Part shown: one piece after another, positions 50,965 to 60,039 of the stretch
Layout: each line of letters starts with the position of its first letter
How positions within the stretch are numbered: position 1 is the first letter of the stretch
Source: a virus
Length of the DNA: 64,000 bases
Virus record (IMG/VR): IMGVR_UViG_3300035698_012119
Location: 1 to 64,000 of that record
Direction: 5' to 3' (one strand)
The notes under the pieces: generated by a model
What the model saw: only the letters and a program-made list of their open reading frames with translations
The model's database searches: none
What the model was told of the DNA's origin: nothing
Position numbers and translations under genes: made by a program

Positions 50965-52011
50965 CTAGACAGAAAGTCCTCTACGCTGGATTTCTTCCAG
51001 CAAAACGTCCCTTCGTTTTACACACATTTCTCCATGTGTCAGTACATCATCGGGAAGGTCGCGCGATATTTTTACGTCCTTGGCTCCATCAGAAATGAAT
51101 CGGTGAGTATCAACTTTGTTTCCGTGCGCCTCATAAGAAAGCTTCTTTGTGCCAAGTACAATCGTAGCGACGTTATCAAGCTTGTATGACTGCATCGTGC
51201 CGTACTTGTATCCGAACTTCTTAAATGCATTCATGTAATCGACAATGCTGATACCGCTAATTACGTATGTTTTTTGCATCTTATTGAACATCTCGAACGA
51301 CCGTTCGCGAACATGTCCCCACGGCGAAAGTCGTTTGACAGCAGCCATTCCAAGTATGTTTTCAATTCTCTTTACAATATACGTGATGTCAAACAGCTCG
51401 ACGTTCCACCCCGTGACAACATCTGGATAGTCACTACACCACAAATCGACAAACCTGTTCAGCATGTCATACTCTGATTGACACTTGTGGTACTTGATCA
51501 ATGAGGGATCAATTCCTGTTATAGTCTTTTCTGGATCGTAGTCTTTTGTACCAAACATGTAGTAATTAGACGATTTAGACGATTTAATTGCGACAGACGT
51601 AATCTCGTTGTCTGCAGTCTCCATGTCAGGCTTCTTCTTGCTGATATCTACCTCGATGTCAAAGGTAAAGATGTTAATCAGCGAAGGATCAAAATCAATG
51701 GTACCAGGATACATGTCATATGTGAAAGACGCGACGTAATTGGTATTCCCACACATGACCATGTTCTGAACGTCTTTGTACCTCTCCACAAATTCTGTTG
51801 CACGCTTCATGTCATCACACTGGATCGACTTCAATGGCCTGTCACCTATTAACGACACGTGCGATGGCTTTTGGTCCTCATTCTGACGATCCTCTACGTA
51901 GAATGTAGGCTGATACTTGACCTTCTTGTAGAACCGTTTGCCGTTGTCATATCCTGTCCATAGGATATCATTTCCATAACGTTCGATCTTTGTGTACATC
52001 GTGTTGTTCAT
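50965..52011 (-). CDS. 43: DNA polymerase gp43, N-terminal and exonuclease part of a split gene
   Basis: 348 residues from the ATG at 52011 with AAGGACA upstream. It contains the gp43 N-terminal domain and the 3'-5' exonuclease motifs: IFTFDIEVDIS (Exo I, Asp and Glu), VVTGWNVELFDITYIVKRIE (Exo II) and YKLDNVATIVLG near the end. Homology to gp43 stops at LSYEAHGN. The last 50 residues (coded at 50965-51117, starting KVDTHRF and ending RRGLSV) have no counterpart in gp43. Just before the ATG of the downstream part, the frame reads Asn-Leu-Gly-Asp-Ser, which could continue the family sequence after Gly-Asn. About 240 bases of foreign sequence therefore separate the two halves. Confidence 0.9.
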   Translation of the reverse strand: MNNTMYTKIERYGNDILWTGYDNGKRFYKKVKYQPTFYVEDRQNEDQKPSHVSLIGDRPLKSIQCDDMKRATEFVERYKDVQNMVMCGNTNYVASFTYDMYPGTIDFDPSLINIFTFDIEVDISKKKPDMETADNEITSVAIKSSKSSNYYMFGTKDYDPEKTITGIDPSLIKYHKCQSEYDMLNRFVDLWCSDYPDVVTGWNVELFDITYIVKRIENILGMAAVKRLSPWGHVRERSFEMFNKMQKTYVISGISIVDYMNAFKKFGYKYGTMQSYKLDNVATIVLGTKKLSYEAHGNKVDTHRFISDGAKDVKISRDLPDDVLTHGEMCVKRRDVLLEEIQRRGLSV

Positions 52012-52069
52012 TGATTGTCCTTATATGATCTGCGTGGATTCTTCATTATGCATCAAAACGTACGAAACA

Positions 52070-53800
52070 TCAATTGTCATCATCTGCTGATTCAGCCACT
52101 TGGGTGAAATTCTTCACCTTCTCGAACTTGAGGTGGCGATCAAATCGCTCAGTGAAAGCATCACCACGGTGGGTAATGACAAAGATGTTGTCGTTTGCAT
52201 TTAGCTTTTTGAGGATCTCAAGGAGCGAATCTACTCCTTGTGCATCGCTACCGCTGTCGAGTATCTCGTCCAGAATTAACAGGTTGGTCGAGACACTGTT
52301 TCTTAGTTTTGATAACGCTCTCCATGAGAACAGCAGGCTCAGGTTGATTCGCATCTTTTCGCCCTCTGAAAATGAGCCGAACGAAAACGTATCACGGAAT
52401 CTGCTTTTTATCACTTCGTTGAAATTCTCGTCAAGATTAAAGTCTACAAACAACTCGAACCCTGAAAGATATTGATTAATTAGCGTGTTCATTATTGGAA
52501 TGTAGGTCCTGACAATACTCGTCTTGATTCCTCCATCCTTTAACATTGTTGCCACAACACCAAGAGTCTCTCTTTGTTCGTACAAATCTGTCTGAACGCC
52601 TTCTAAGTCTGTCAAACTCGCCGCATATTCAACAATTCTACTTTGATCGATCTCCCGGACGTCCTTTTCAGCAGATTGTAGTTCTTCCTTGATGTTGTTT
52701 AGTTGATTGATGGTCATCTTGACTGACAAACGACATTCACTCGCCTTGGTGTGCAATTTCTGAATGTCGTCTTCTACGACAGATATTTCTTCCAGTCGTT
52801 GTTCCAGTGCAGTTTTTTTGTTTTGAAGTTGGACAATGCCATTTCCAAGCTCGACGCCTCTGCTTGTTTTCTCCTCAACAACAGCCTGTTTGAATTCGTG
52901 TTCAATTCCCTGCTTGCAGGTAGGACAGTTGTCATGTACAGAGTAAAAGTCAATCTCTTTTTCAAACGTTTTTTGTTTTGTGTCGAGATCGTAAATCAAT
53001 TCTTTGACTTTTTCGTGTGATGTCTTCTGCTTGGATTTATCACGGATCGTCGTTGCTAGTTCTGTAATATTCGTCTCGTATCCTTCTATCTCAACTTTGT
53101 CACGCTCTACTGTAGTAAGATGCTCCGATATTCTTAGTTTGAGTTTATCAACCTCTGTTAGTTTGAGTTTTCGGATCTCTACATTGTGTTCTTTAGCGGA
53201 CGTGATTTTCATCTTCAGCAAATCAACAGAATGGTTGTTGTCCGATATAAGCGTCTTGTTTGAGGATATCCGATCCTTTAGCAACGTGTTCATCGTACTG
53301 AACACTTGAATGTCGAGGAGATCTTCGATTATTTCCCTTCGTTGGCCTGTAGGAAGGTCCATGAACGGGACGTACGTTGCACTTCCCAAGATTACAATTT
53401 GTGTAAATGACTTGTAGGTCATTTTAAGAATAGACTGTTCCAAATAATCCTGATAGTCTTTTGAGGCTGCATCCTTGTTGAGTATTACACCGTCCTTGAG
53501 GACCTCAAATATGTTTGGTTTGATTCCTCTGCGAATTGTGTAGTCACTCGACCCTATTGAGAATTCAACTTCGACGAGCATGTCCTTTTGGTTGACAGAA
53601 TTGACAAGCTGTGGCTTGTTTATTTTTCTGAAACTACGACCATACAACACAAAAACAATTGCCTCAATCATCGTTGACTTGCCTGCACCATTACTGCCTG
53701 ATAGCAACGTGGTCTTCACGTCCGTGAAGTTAATTTCGACAAATTGATTTCCGACAGAAAGGATGTTTTTATATCTAATGTTCTTAAAGTGAATATGCAT
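52070..53800 (-). CDS. 46: Recombination endonuclease subunit gp46 (SMC/SbcC-like)
   Basis: 576 residues. Walker A TLLSGSNGAGKSTMIEAIVF lies near residue 35, a zinc hook with DNCPTCKQG sits at the tip of two coiled-coil arms in the middle, the ABC signature is FGSFSEGEKMRINLSLLFS and Walker B is LLILDEILDSGSD, followed by the ITHR switch histidine. gp46 with gp47 forms the Mre11-Rad50-type complex that resects ends for recombination-dependent replication. The stop-start overlap with gp47 is one base. Confidence 0.97.
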   Translation of the reverse strand: MHIHFKNIRYKNILSVGNQFVEINFTDVKTTLLSGSNGAGKSTMIEAIVFVLYGRSFRKINKPQLVNSVNQKDMLVEVEFSIGSSDYTIRRGIKPNIFEVLKDGVILNKDAASKDYQDYLEQSILKMTYKSFTQIVILGSATYVPFMDLPTGQRREIIEDLLDIQVFSTMNTLLKDRISSNKTLISDNNHSVDLLKMKITSAKEHNVEIRKLKLTEVDKLKLRISEHLTTVERDKVEIEGYETNITELATTIRDKSKQKTSHEKVKELIYDLDTKQKTFEKEIDFYSVHDNCPTCKQGIEHEFKQAVVEEKTSRGVELGNGIVQLQNKKTALEQRLEEISVVEDDIQKLHTKASECRLSVKMTINQLNNIKEELQSAEKDVREIDQSRIVEYAASLTDLEGVQTDLYEQRETLGVVATMLKDGGIKTSIVRTYIPIMNTLINQYLSGFELFVDFNLDENFNEVIKSRFRDTFSFGSFSEGEKMRINLSLLFSWRALSKLRNSVSTNLLILDEILDSGSDAQGVDSLLEILKKLNANDNIFVITHRGDAFTERFDRHLKFEKVKNFTQVAESADDDN

Positions 53801-54861
53801 TACAGATTCAAAGCCTCCTGATAGAGATCGTCGACCACGGTCTTGATCTTTATTTTGTTAATTTTTGTGTCAACCAGATCTATGTATGTGTGCATCACGT
53901 CTTTGGTATCTTTTGCTCCATCCATCACAACATCAACGCCAACATCAGAAAGATTTAAGACATCCTCTACAGCTTTAACATCTGCAGCATTGCTGTCATT
54001 GAGACGGTTCATGAACATATCATACAAGTAAGGATTGGTGCGGTTCTTTACCATTACCTTGACATAACAACCATCTAACATTGACAGATCAAGAGATGTA
54101 ATCTCATCAATTGTCAAGTCCGAATCATCGTACTCTAGCTTGTGGTGTATTGTCGACTGATTAGCAACAAATGTCAACTCTCTTGTTTCACAATCAAGTA
54201 AGTAGAATCCGCGCTGTGAGTTGTAATCAGACCAGCTCATTTCGTATTGAGCGCCGAGATAACGTACATTACCGTATTGGGAAGGGTGATGAAAATGTCC
54301 TGAAAACACAGATTCAAAGTGGCTAAACTTTTTGTGATCGTCACCGTGATCACTGACAAACCCCTTCATCATCTCAAAGCCTTTTAGCTCGAAATGTCCC
54401 ATCAAAATGTGAGCTGTTGATTGTTGAACAGTGCTCATCGAATCAGCATAGTTTTCCTTTACGAGCCACGGACACATCATTATCCGCGTCTGATCAAACT
54501 GAAGTTCGACAGGATCCTTCTCATAAACATGAATATTTTTGTACTCTTTTAACAGTAAAGACGATGAATTCACATCGTTTGTTGTTGTATATGTGGTATC
54601 GTGGTTACCGAGTATTGTGTGCATGGTAATATTCTGATCGCGTAGCACATCGAAAAAGAATTCTTTGCTACGCTTCAGTGTTCCAAAGCTGATATATTTT
54701 CTACGGTCAAACACGTCACCAAGATGTAGGACCGTGTCCACTCCGTGTTTAGCCAATGTTGGGAAAAACGTATCTGTGAAGAATTTAGATTGGTGATCAA
54801 GGAAGATCTTCGAATCGTTTCTTACGCCAAAGTGCGTATCGTTAAGTAGCGCTACCTTCAT
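53800..54861 (-). CDS. 47: Recombination endonuclease subunit gp47 (Mre11/SbcD-like)
   Basis: 353 residues. The metallophosphatase motifs are in order: LLNDTHFGVRND, VLHLGDVFDRRKY, HTILGNHDTTY, HILMGHFELKG and FSGHFHHP. These bind two metal ions in the nuclease site. The C-terminal part (YVKVMVKNRTNPYLYDMFM) is the capping domain. gp47 works with gp46. It lies directly after gp55 in transcription order, as in T4. Confidence 0.97.
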   Translation of the reverse strand: MKVALLNDTHFGVRNDSKIFLDHQSKFFTDTFFPTLAKHGVDTVLHLGDVFDRRKYISFGTLKRSKEFFFDVLRDQNITMHTILGNHDTTYTTTNDVNSSSLLLKEYKNIHVYEKDPVELQFDQTRIMMCPWLVKENYADSMSTVQQSTAHILMGHFELKGFEMMKGFVSDHGDDHKKFSHFESVFSGHFHHPSQYGNVRYLGAQYEMSWSDYNSQRGFYLLDCETRELTFVANQSTIHHKLEYDDSDLTIDEITSLDLSMLDGCYVKVMVKNRTNPYLYDMFMNRLNDSNAADVKAVEDVLNLSDVGVDVVMDGAKDTKDVMHTYIDLVDTKINKIKIKTVVDDLYQEALNL

Positions 54862-54864
54862 ACA

Positions 54865-55383
54865 TTACTCCTCGCGCTTTTTAGCTTTTGCCTTGTCTCT
54901 TGCAAGTTTGTCTTCAAAGTCGCCAATGAAGGTGTCGATATAGTCTGCATCAAGACTAAGGTTCAATCCTATCTCACTGCCACCGACGTGCGTTTCGCCC
55001 ATTGCAAGTAGCGCCTGTGAGGACTTGAGTTTTGTGTAGAGGAACTTCTTCTCTTTTGCAATCCGGCGCAAGAAAGCGAACCAAATGATCTGAGTGAAAT
55101 ATGCAAACGGATTGCTCGATTTAGCTGCATCGAAATTCTCGATGTACAGCAGCGAGTTTTCTATTCCATCCATAACCATGTCCTCTCTGAAGGAATATCC
55201 TGAGAAGTTAGGCTTTGATGATAGTCGATTAGAAATGTGGTAAATACACTCTCCAAGATAATTAGGAACAACGGGAAGCTGTTTACTTGCATCTCTCGCA
55301 TCTTGACAGTTCTTCTTGTGCAGGATTAGCGCTTCGAGAAAGTCAGGATTGTTCACGTAGTTTCTCTTTTTTCTCTTTTGCAT
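54865..55383 (-). CDS. 55: Late sigma factor gp55
   Basis: 172 residues. The sequence MVMDGIENSLLYIENFDAAK followed by SSNPFAYFTQIIWFAFLRRI is the sigma region 2-like core of gp55, which recognises the TATAAATA box. AKEKKFLYTKLKSSQALL continues it. gp55 binds the host RNA polymerase core with gp33 and, with gp45, directs late transcription. Many exact TATAAATA boxes in this window are its expected targets. It is followed 3 bases later by gp47. Confidence 0.93.
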   Translation of the reverse strand: MQKRKKRNYVNNPDFLEALILHKKNCQDARDASKQLPVVPNYLGECIYHISNRLSSKPNFSGYSFREDMVMDGIENSLLYIENFDAAKSSNPFAYFTQIIWFAFLRRIAKEKKFLYTKLKSSQALLAMGETHVGGSEIGLNLSLDADYIDTFIGDFEDKLARDKAKAKKREE

Positions 55384-55404
55384 TTTGTACCCTCTGATGG
55401 TTTT

Positions 55405-55437
55405 ACAGCGGTGCGGACGTTACATCCGCACCGCTGT
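55405..55437. repeat. Strong stem-loop between the PARP-like gene and gp55
   Basis: A 13-bp perfect GC-rich stem (ACAGCGGTGCGGA with TCCGCACCGCTGT) and a 7-base loop lie between the stop at 55456 and the gp55 ATG at 55383. On the minus strand it is followed by AAAACC, not a T-run, so a plain terminator is unlikely. Processing or partial attenuation would fit. Confidence 0.7.
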
Positions 55438-55455
55438 ATTTGTTAATTGTATATT

Positions 55456-58400
55456 TTAGGTTGTTGTCAACATCTTCTCTTTGAGATACGCTACGAACCG
55501 TTCCGCATAAAGAACCAGTCCATCACCTACTAAAAGATGAGCATATCGCTCGTCGTACACTTCACTCATTGTTGCGCTTGGAAACACGACTGCAGGTCCT
55601 TGACTTGTTATGTCATAAAGCTCTTCGGGCAGTTTACCTTGTTGTAGAGCCTCTTGAAAATCGACATATTCAATTTCATTCGTTTCCACATCTACAATAG
55701 GGATCATTCCGTCCCTGAATATAAATGTGGTTGTTGGCGCAAAGTTGTCCATTAACTGTTCCGTAATGTAATTTTTGAAGGTAGATACCTTGTTATTATT
55801 ACAGTATACACCCTCAGCCAAGTGTTTGTCAACGTTTTGTTTTGTGGCTAACTCAACTTCGTACACTTGCTGAATGCGCAACTGCGCAGGCGGATTGAAC
55901 ACGCACCATTCAGGCGATCTGATACCACCACCTGCTCCAGGGACACCTGCAACCTGATAGTCTGTTCTTTTTTCCCCAAGGTTGACGTCCATCGAGAACA
56001 AATAGCCCTTTTGGCCTGCACGTCTTGAGTAACCGCCGTTAGAAACATATTGTAGCGCTTTGTCGACCTTGTTGCTGAAATATATACCGTCACCAAGCAT
56101 TCTACCAACAACGCCTGAATCAGAAGGCTTGATGACTCTGAACCCATATCTCAATATCATTGATGCTGCAACACCACCTGTACCATGGTAAGCAGGTTCT
56201 ACTGTTCCATCACCAAACTTGTTTTTGCGGAAGTCGTCAAACAGAGGGTTGTCTGTTGTTCCGTCATATACGTTTAGAATCTTAGGAAACACATCGCCAT
56301 GCTTTCCTGCATGATCTCTTTGAATAATGGTTTTGTTCAGCGCATTAACGTTTATAGTATCGTTTTTTGCAATCTCCGGTTCGGGAAGAATTGTCCCTTT
56401 CCGAGCAATTGTAGCTTTTGCGCGTGCAAAGAACTGTGTATACGTCTCGCCCTTCTTTTTCTTTGATACTGCGCCTGATACAATTGCAGACAAATCAATG
56501 TCGTTGTATAAAAACAGCTGCTTTAATCTATTGTTATCGATTTTATCGAACGGTTTAATCTCTCCGCTAGAAATTTCATCTATCAAAACTTGCGAGCCGA
56601 CAAGTGACATTCTAATCTTCTGTACAACATGAGGTGCGAGCCCATCGATGATGTCATTGACATAATCTTCGACATCTGTGCCAATAGTGTCAAGAATGAT
56701 TCCTGTTAACACTTCAACATATTTACCTTTCTCGTCTTTGCGGATGCTTTTATACAGTCCTACACTCATAATGTATTTCTTCTGTGAGGATTTTGCGAAT
56801 CTCATCCACTCTAATACTGTCTCTGATGTTGCACTTGAAAGAAGGTTCATGATAGTATCGCCACCCTTTGACGTATCAAAATCAAAACCGGTGTCTTTCT
56901 TTGCAACGATCAGTGACGCTTTGGCCAAAGCGTCACTGATCTTGTCTTTATCACCAGGCGCATATTTTGCGACACTTAGATTGCTGTAGAAACTGTTTCT
57001 TGATTCAAGGAAGTCTACTAACACTTGTGTATCAAGATCCCCAACGCCGTCACGTCGAACCTTCACTCCCACTAGTGCCTCATCGTTGGGGAATTTAGCC
57101 ATCATTTGATCAAGATCAATGTTAAGCACTCTAACAACTTTGACAGTTTTATCTACATTATATATACTATTTGAACCTATTAATTTGCCTATCAACGACT
57201 TTTCAAAACCTACATCTACAAGGTCCGCTGCATAGCGGTCGTGCAGCAGCTCAAAGAGCATGCCGCCGTTTTGAGGAGCCTGTGTATCATACACCTCTCC
57301 CTTTCTGAATTCTTCAAACAATTTTGGAACGATAGAAGCCTCATAGGTAGAAAACAAATCAGCTTGAATGAAGTGTTGAGCCATCTTCTCAATACGGTCC
57401 ATCGTTGACTGTTTAAGTCTCGTAGTTACATCGGTAACTTTTGATCTACTGTCTCCTGATACTATAAGCAATTCTATAAAATTTGCCTGCGACGCTCCAA
57501 CAGTCACTGTATCGTTGTACACAGTTGATAAGAAATCTATCGGCTGTGCAGCAACAAATTCCACCAGCATCTGGTCATAATATCTTCCATATTGGATATC
57601 ACCACTAGGATACGATCGCGTTAAGCCATTAAATGTGTTTTGAATAAGCATTTTGCTTGAGATTTCCGGATCAGAAACAATGAACGATATCAATCTTTGT
57701 TTTTGTTTTTCCTGAACAGTGTTTTTGTATACATCTGATAGAAGAGAACTATAAAATTCACCTATATTGATTATACGCTTTATTAGTGGATCTTTTGCCT
57801 CTATTTCAAGTGCAGCGTTTATAAACGCTGCAACAGATGATTTGCGATAGGACGCCATTTTACCACTACTGTATATCTGATCGACGAACATTTCAAGAAA
57901 ACCAATTGGCGTATATTTAGTCTTCCGTACAGCATTAGCTTGTTTAAGCACTGGTGTAAAATCTTGGGAGGTGTCACGATCTCTAAAAGCTTCAATATAA
58001 TTTTCAACGTTAGTCACAGTTTTATATATTGCTTCAAATGCTTGGCGAGGTGCATCAGGTAAATTATCAGCATAAATCAAGGTATCTGCAAGATTGTATT
58101 TTGTTTTAACAAATTTAAGGGCCGCTGCTGCAAGTGCATCACTTTGATACATACCGTCCACGTGTATATCTACAAGGAGCTTTATGCCCTCATCAATCAA
58201 TTGATCTATGTCGATGTTACTTGCAACTAATGTCTGCGCTGCCTCTCTTTCCTTCTGATCAATAGCAGCCTGAGCATCACGTGCCTTCTGATCAATAGCA
58301 GCCTGAGCATCAATCGCTTGTTGTGCTTGTTGTGCTTGTTGTGCAGCAGCTTGTTTAATCTGTTTTTGACGTTGATAATAACCCAGCTTCGGTGCTGTAG

Positions 58401-59175
58401 GCGCAGGAACAGCAGGGTCAACAGGCGCACCTGTCAGTGCCGCAAGCTTCTTCAGTTTTTGACGTTGATAATAGTTCATTGGTGGTGCAACAGCAGGTGT
58501 TGTAGTGACCTGAGCTGACGGATCAACAATTGGTGTTGGCACTGTAGGAGCTGCAGGTACCGCAGCTGTGGCCATAGGAGACACTCCAGCAGGCTGCGGT
58601 GTTATTTCTGTCAATCCAAAGAATCTCTTGGCATATTTTTGATAGTCACCACCACCATCAACTGTATTGACTCTCTTCTTCAATTGAACAGCAAATCTGG
58701 AAACATCAACAGCCGTTCCGCCACCACCTACGAAATCATCAAATACTTGACGCATCTTTGCATCTTTAATATTCAATCGGAAACTTGGAACCATCCCTCT
58801 AAGCCATCCTGCAACAACGTTCGAGTCAATAGAATCGATTTGGCCTGATTTCAACTTGAAAAGGAATTTTGTTATTTCGTTTGCTGTGATGTCCTGCTTG
58901 AAGAATCCTGCCTCATGAGCCAACTTCACGGACAATGAAATGTCATGGTTATCATCGCCGATTGATCCAAGACGTACCTGTTTGTCTTTGCGCAAGAACT
59001 TGATAATTGTTCCACGTTGGGTAGGGCTCGTTGCGTTAATCATCCCCAGCATTCCGAGAAAGTTAAACATGAAAGCAGCAGCAACTCGATCTTTATCTGC
59101 GAGTAACGCAGCTCTTTCTGCATCGTTAGAGTAAAGAGAATTTTCCCCAAGAAAAGATTTGAAGTTTTTGGTCAT
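55456..59175 (-). CDS. Very large protein with C-terminal PARP-like ADP-ribosyltransferase domain
   Basis: 1239 residues from the ATG at 59175 (MTKNFKSFLGENSLYSND), with AAGGAT upstream; a frame to 59223 is also open. Residues 1-200 are a conserved-looking helical domain. Residues from about 200 to 330 are Ala/Pro/Gln-rich, with a duplicated YYQRQK motif and a coiled coil of AQAAIDQK repeats. The middle 600 residues are helical and unrecognised. At about residues 990-1110 the PARP pattern appears: AYHGTGGVAASMILRYGF, then GRMLGDGIYFSNKVDKALQY and RSPEWCVFNPPAQLRIQQVY, giving the His-Tyr-Glu triad. Such domains move ADP-ribose from NAD to protein or nucleic acid. A near-consensus late promoter lies 40 bases upstream. 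Packaging and injection like T4 Alt is a hypothesis. Confidence 0.8.
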   Translation of the reverse strand: MTKNFKSFLGENSLYSNDAERAALLADKDRVAAAFMFNFLGMLGMINATSPTQRGTIIKFLRKDKQVRLGSIGDDNHDISLSVKLAHEAGFFKQDITANEITKFLFKLKSGQIDSIDSNVVAGWLRGMVPSFRLNIKDAKMRQVFDDFVGGGGTAVDVSRFAVQLKKRVNTVDGGGDYQKYAKRFFGLTEITPQPAGVSPMATAAVPAAPTVPTPIVDPSAQVTTTPAVAPPMNYYQRQKLKKLAALTGAPVDPAVPAPTAPKLGYYQRQKQIKQAAAQQAQQAQQAIDAQAAIDQKARDAQAAIDQKEREAAQTLVASNIDIDQLIDEGIKLLVDIHVDGMYQSDALAAAALKFVKTKYNLADTLIYADNLPDAPRQAFEAIYKTVTNVENYIEAFRDRDTSQDFTPVLKQANAVRKTKYTPIGFLEMFVDQIYSSGKMASYRKSSVAAFINAALEIEAKDPLIKRIINIGEFYSSLLSDVYKNTVQEKQKQRLISFIVSDPEISSKMLIQNTFNGLTRSYPSGDIQYGRYYDQMLVEFVAAQPIDFLSTVYNDTVTVGASQANFIELLIVSGDSRSKVTDVTTRLKQSTMDRIEKMAQHFIQADLFSTYEASIVPKLFEEFRKGEVYDTQAPQNGGMLFELLHDRYAADLVDVGFEKSLIGKLIGSNSIYNVDKTVKVVRVLNIDLDQMMAKFPNDEALVGVKVRRDGVGDLDTQVLVDFLESRNSFYSNLSVAKYAPGDKDKISDALAKASLIVAKKDTGFDFDTSKGGDTIMNLLSSATSETVLEWMRFAKSSQKKYIMSVGLYKSIRKDEKGKYVEVLTGIILDTIGTDVEDYVNDIIDGLAPHVVQKIRMSLVGSQVLIDEISSGEIKPFDKIDNNRLKQLFLYNDIDLSAIVSGAVSKKKKGETYTQFFARAKATIARKGTILPEPEIAKNDTINVNALNKTIIQRDHAGKHGDVFPKILNVYDGTTDNPLFDDFRKNKFGDGTVEPAYHGTGGVAASMILRYGFRVIKPSDSGVVGRMLGDGIYFSNKVDKALQYVSNGGYSRRAGQKGYLFSMDVNLGEKRTDYQVAGVPGAGGGIRSPEWCVFNPPAQLRIQQVYEVELATKQNVDKHLAEGVYCNNNKVSTFKNYITEQLMDNFAPTTTFIFRDGMIPIVDVETNEIEYVDFQEALQQGKLPEELYDITSQGPAVVFPSATMSEVYDERYAHLLVGDGLVLYAERFVAYLKEKMLTTT

Positions 59176-59213
59176 TGTGCACGGTATCCTTGTGAAAGCT
59201 GGTGTGTCTTGCT

Positions 59214-59221
59214 TATTTATC
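59214..59221 (-). promoter_or_regulatory. Near-consensus late promoter for the PARP-like gene
   Basis: GATAAATAAGC on the minus strand, one base off TATAAATA, 39 bases before the ATG at 59175, the usual distance in this window. Confidence 0.5.
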
Positions 59222-59244
59222 AAAACACTCCAGCTTCGACTCTT

Positions 59245-59607
59245 TCACGTAAATTTTACAGACGTGTGCCAATATTCAACTTGTTCAGATGTCACGATCA
59301 TTTCAGGATTATCATCAATCCACACATCAACCTTGATGTTGTTGTCTTCCGCAAACGTCTTCTTATAACTGCCGCCTGTCGGCCTACAATTGTGTACTCC
59401 AATAGTCACGCCAAGTGTATCATACACTTTCTGCATCTCGTCGTGTCGTCTGAACGTGATGCACAGAACTGTATGTCCCCTCTCCATAGCTGATTTGGCC
59501 CACAACGTCCAAAGGTCAGGATCTGCCGTATAAGTCCCATCAAAATCCAAAGCAAAAATCATGTCTTTATCTATCCCTGACATACAAAAATTAGCACCCC
59601 AAATCAC
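59245..59607 (-). CDS. HAD-superfamily hydrolase
   Basis: Up to 120 residues; starts at 59607, 59583 or 59562 (MIFALDFDGTYT) are possible and none has a clear ribosome-binding site. The sequence FALDFDGTYTADPDLWTLWA has the HAD nucleophile Asp and the second Asp, MERGHTVLCITFRR is motif II and VDVWIDDNPEMIV is the metal-binding motif with two Asp. Small HAD proteins of this shape in phages are often phosphatases of nucleotides or sugars or parts of polynucleotide kinase. No cap domain is present. The substrate is unknown. Confidence 0.8.
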   Translation of the reverse strand: MIWGANFCMSGIDKDMIFALDFDGTYTADPDLWTLWAKSAMERGHTVLCITFRRHDEMQKVYDTLGVTIGVHNCRPTGGSYKKTFAEDNNIKVDVWIDDNPEMIVTSEQVEYWHTSVKFT

Positions 59608-59623
59608 AAGGATGCTATTTTTA

Positions 59624-59950
59624 TTACATTGTGCGTGCTACACTCGAAAGCTTCTGGTAGTATGTTGCTGCTGTGCCGCGTGACACGCCTTGCTTGACTG
59701 CAAGGTCGATCACGTCTTTGCGACGAAGCAAACCGTAGTTTGCTTGAAAGATTTGACGAAATTCAGCAACAGGAGATACAATCGAGGACGATACAGGTGA
59801 ATCTTTTTTTGTCTTTGCTTTTGCAGGAAGTGTGACAAGAATTTTACCGCCATCGCGTTTGGTGAAAATGGGCTGTACCAAGCCTGCGCGAACTGCACCG
59901 CGCTTTGCACTTGACATTGAGGTGTATGTTTTTTCAAAGTTCTTAGTCAT
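59624..59950 (-). CDS. Small basic protein with helix-turn-helix-like C-terminus
   Basis: 108 residues from the ATG at 59950 with GGAACA upstream. The N-terminal half is basic (SSAKRGAVRAGLVQPIFTKR, PAKAKTKKD). The C-terminal half, with FRQIFQANYGLLRRKDVIDL followed by AVKQGVSRGTAATYYQKLSS, looks like a winged or simple helix-turn-helix seen in small proteins of marine T4-type phages. DNA binding is likely, and the target is unknown. It lies between the ParB-like gene and the HAD hydrolase. Confidence 0.7.
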   Translation of the reverse strand: MTKNFEKTYTSMSSAKRGAVRAGLVQPIFTKRDGGKILVTLPAKAKTKKDSPVSSSIVSPVAEFRQIFQANYGLLRRKDVIDLAVKQGVSRGTAATYYQKLSSVARTM

Positions 59951-60039
59951 TTTTATGTTCCGTTTATTTGTTGCTGTTTGCTTACCTTTATAAGCTAGCG
60001 CCAAGCAAATAGAATGGCAACAATGTTTTTGGAACATTC

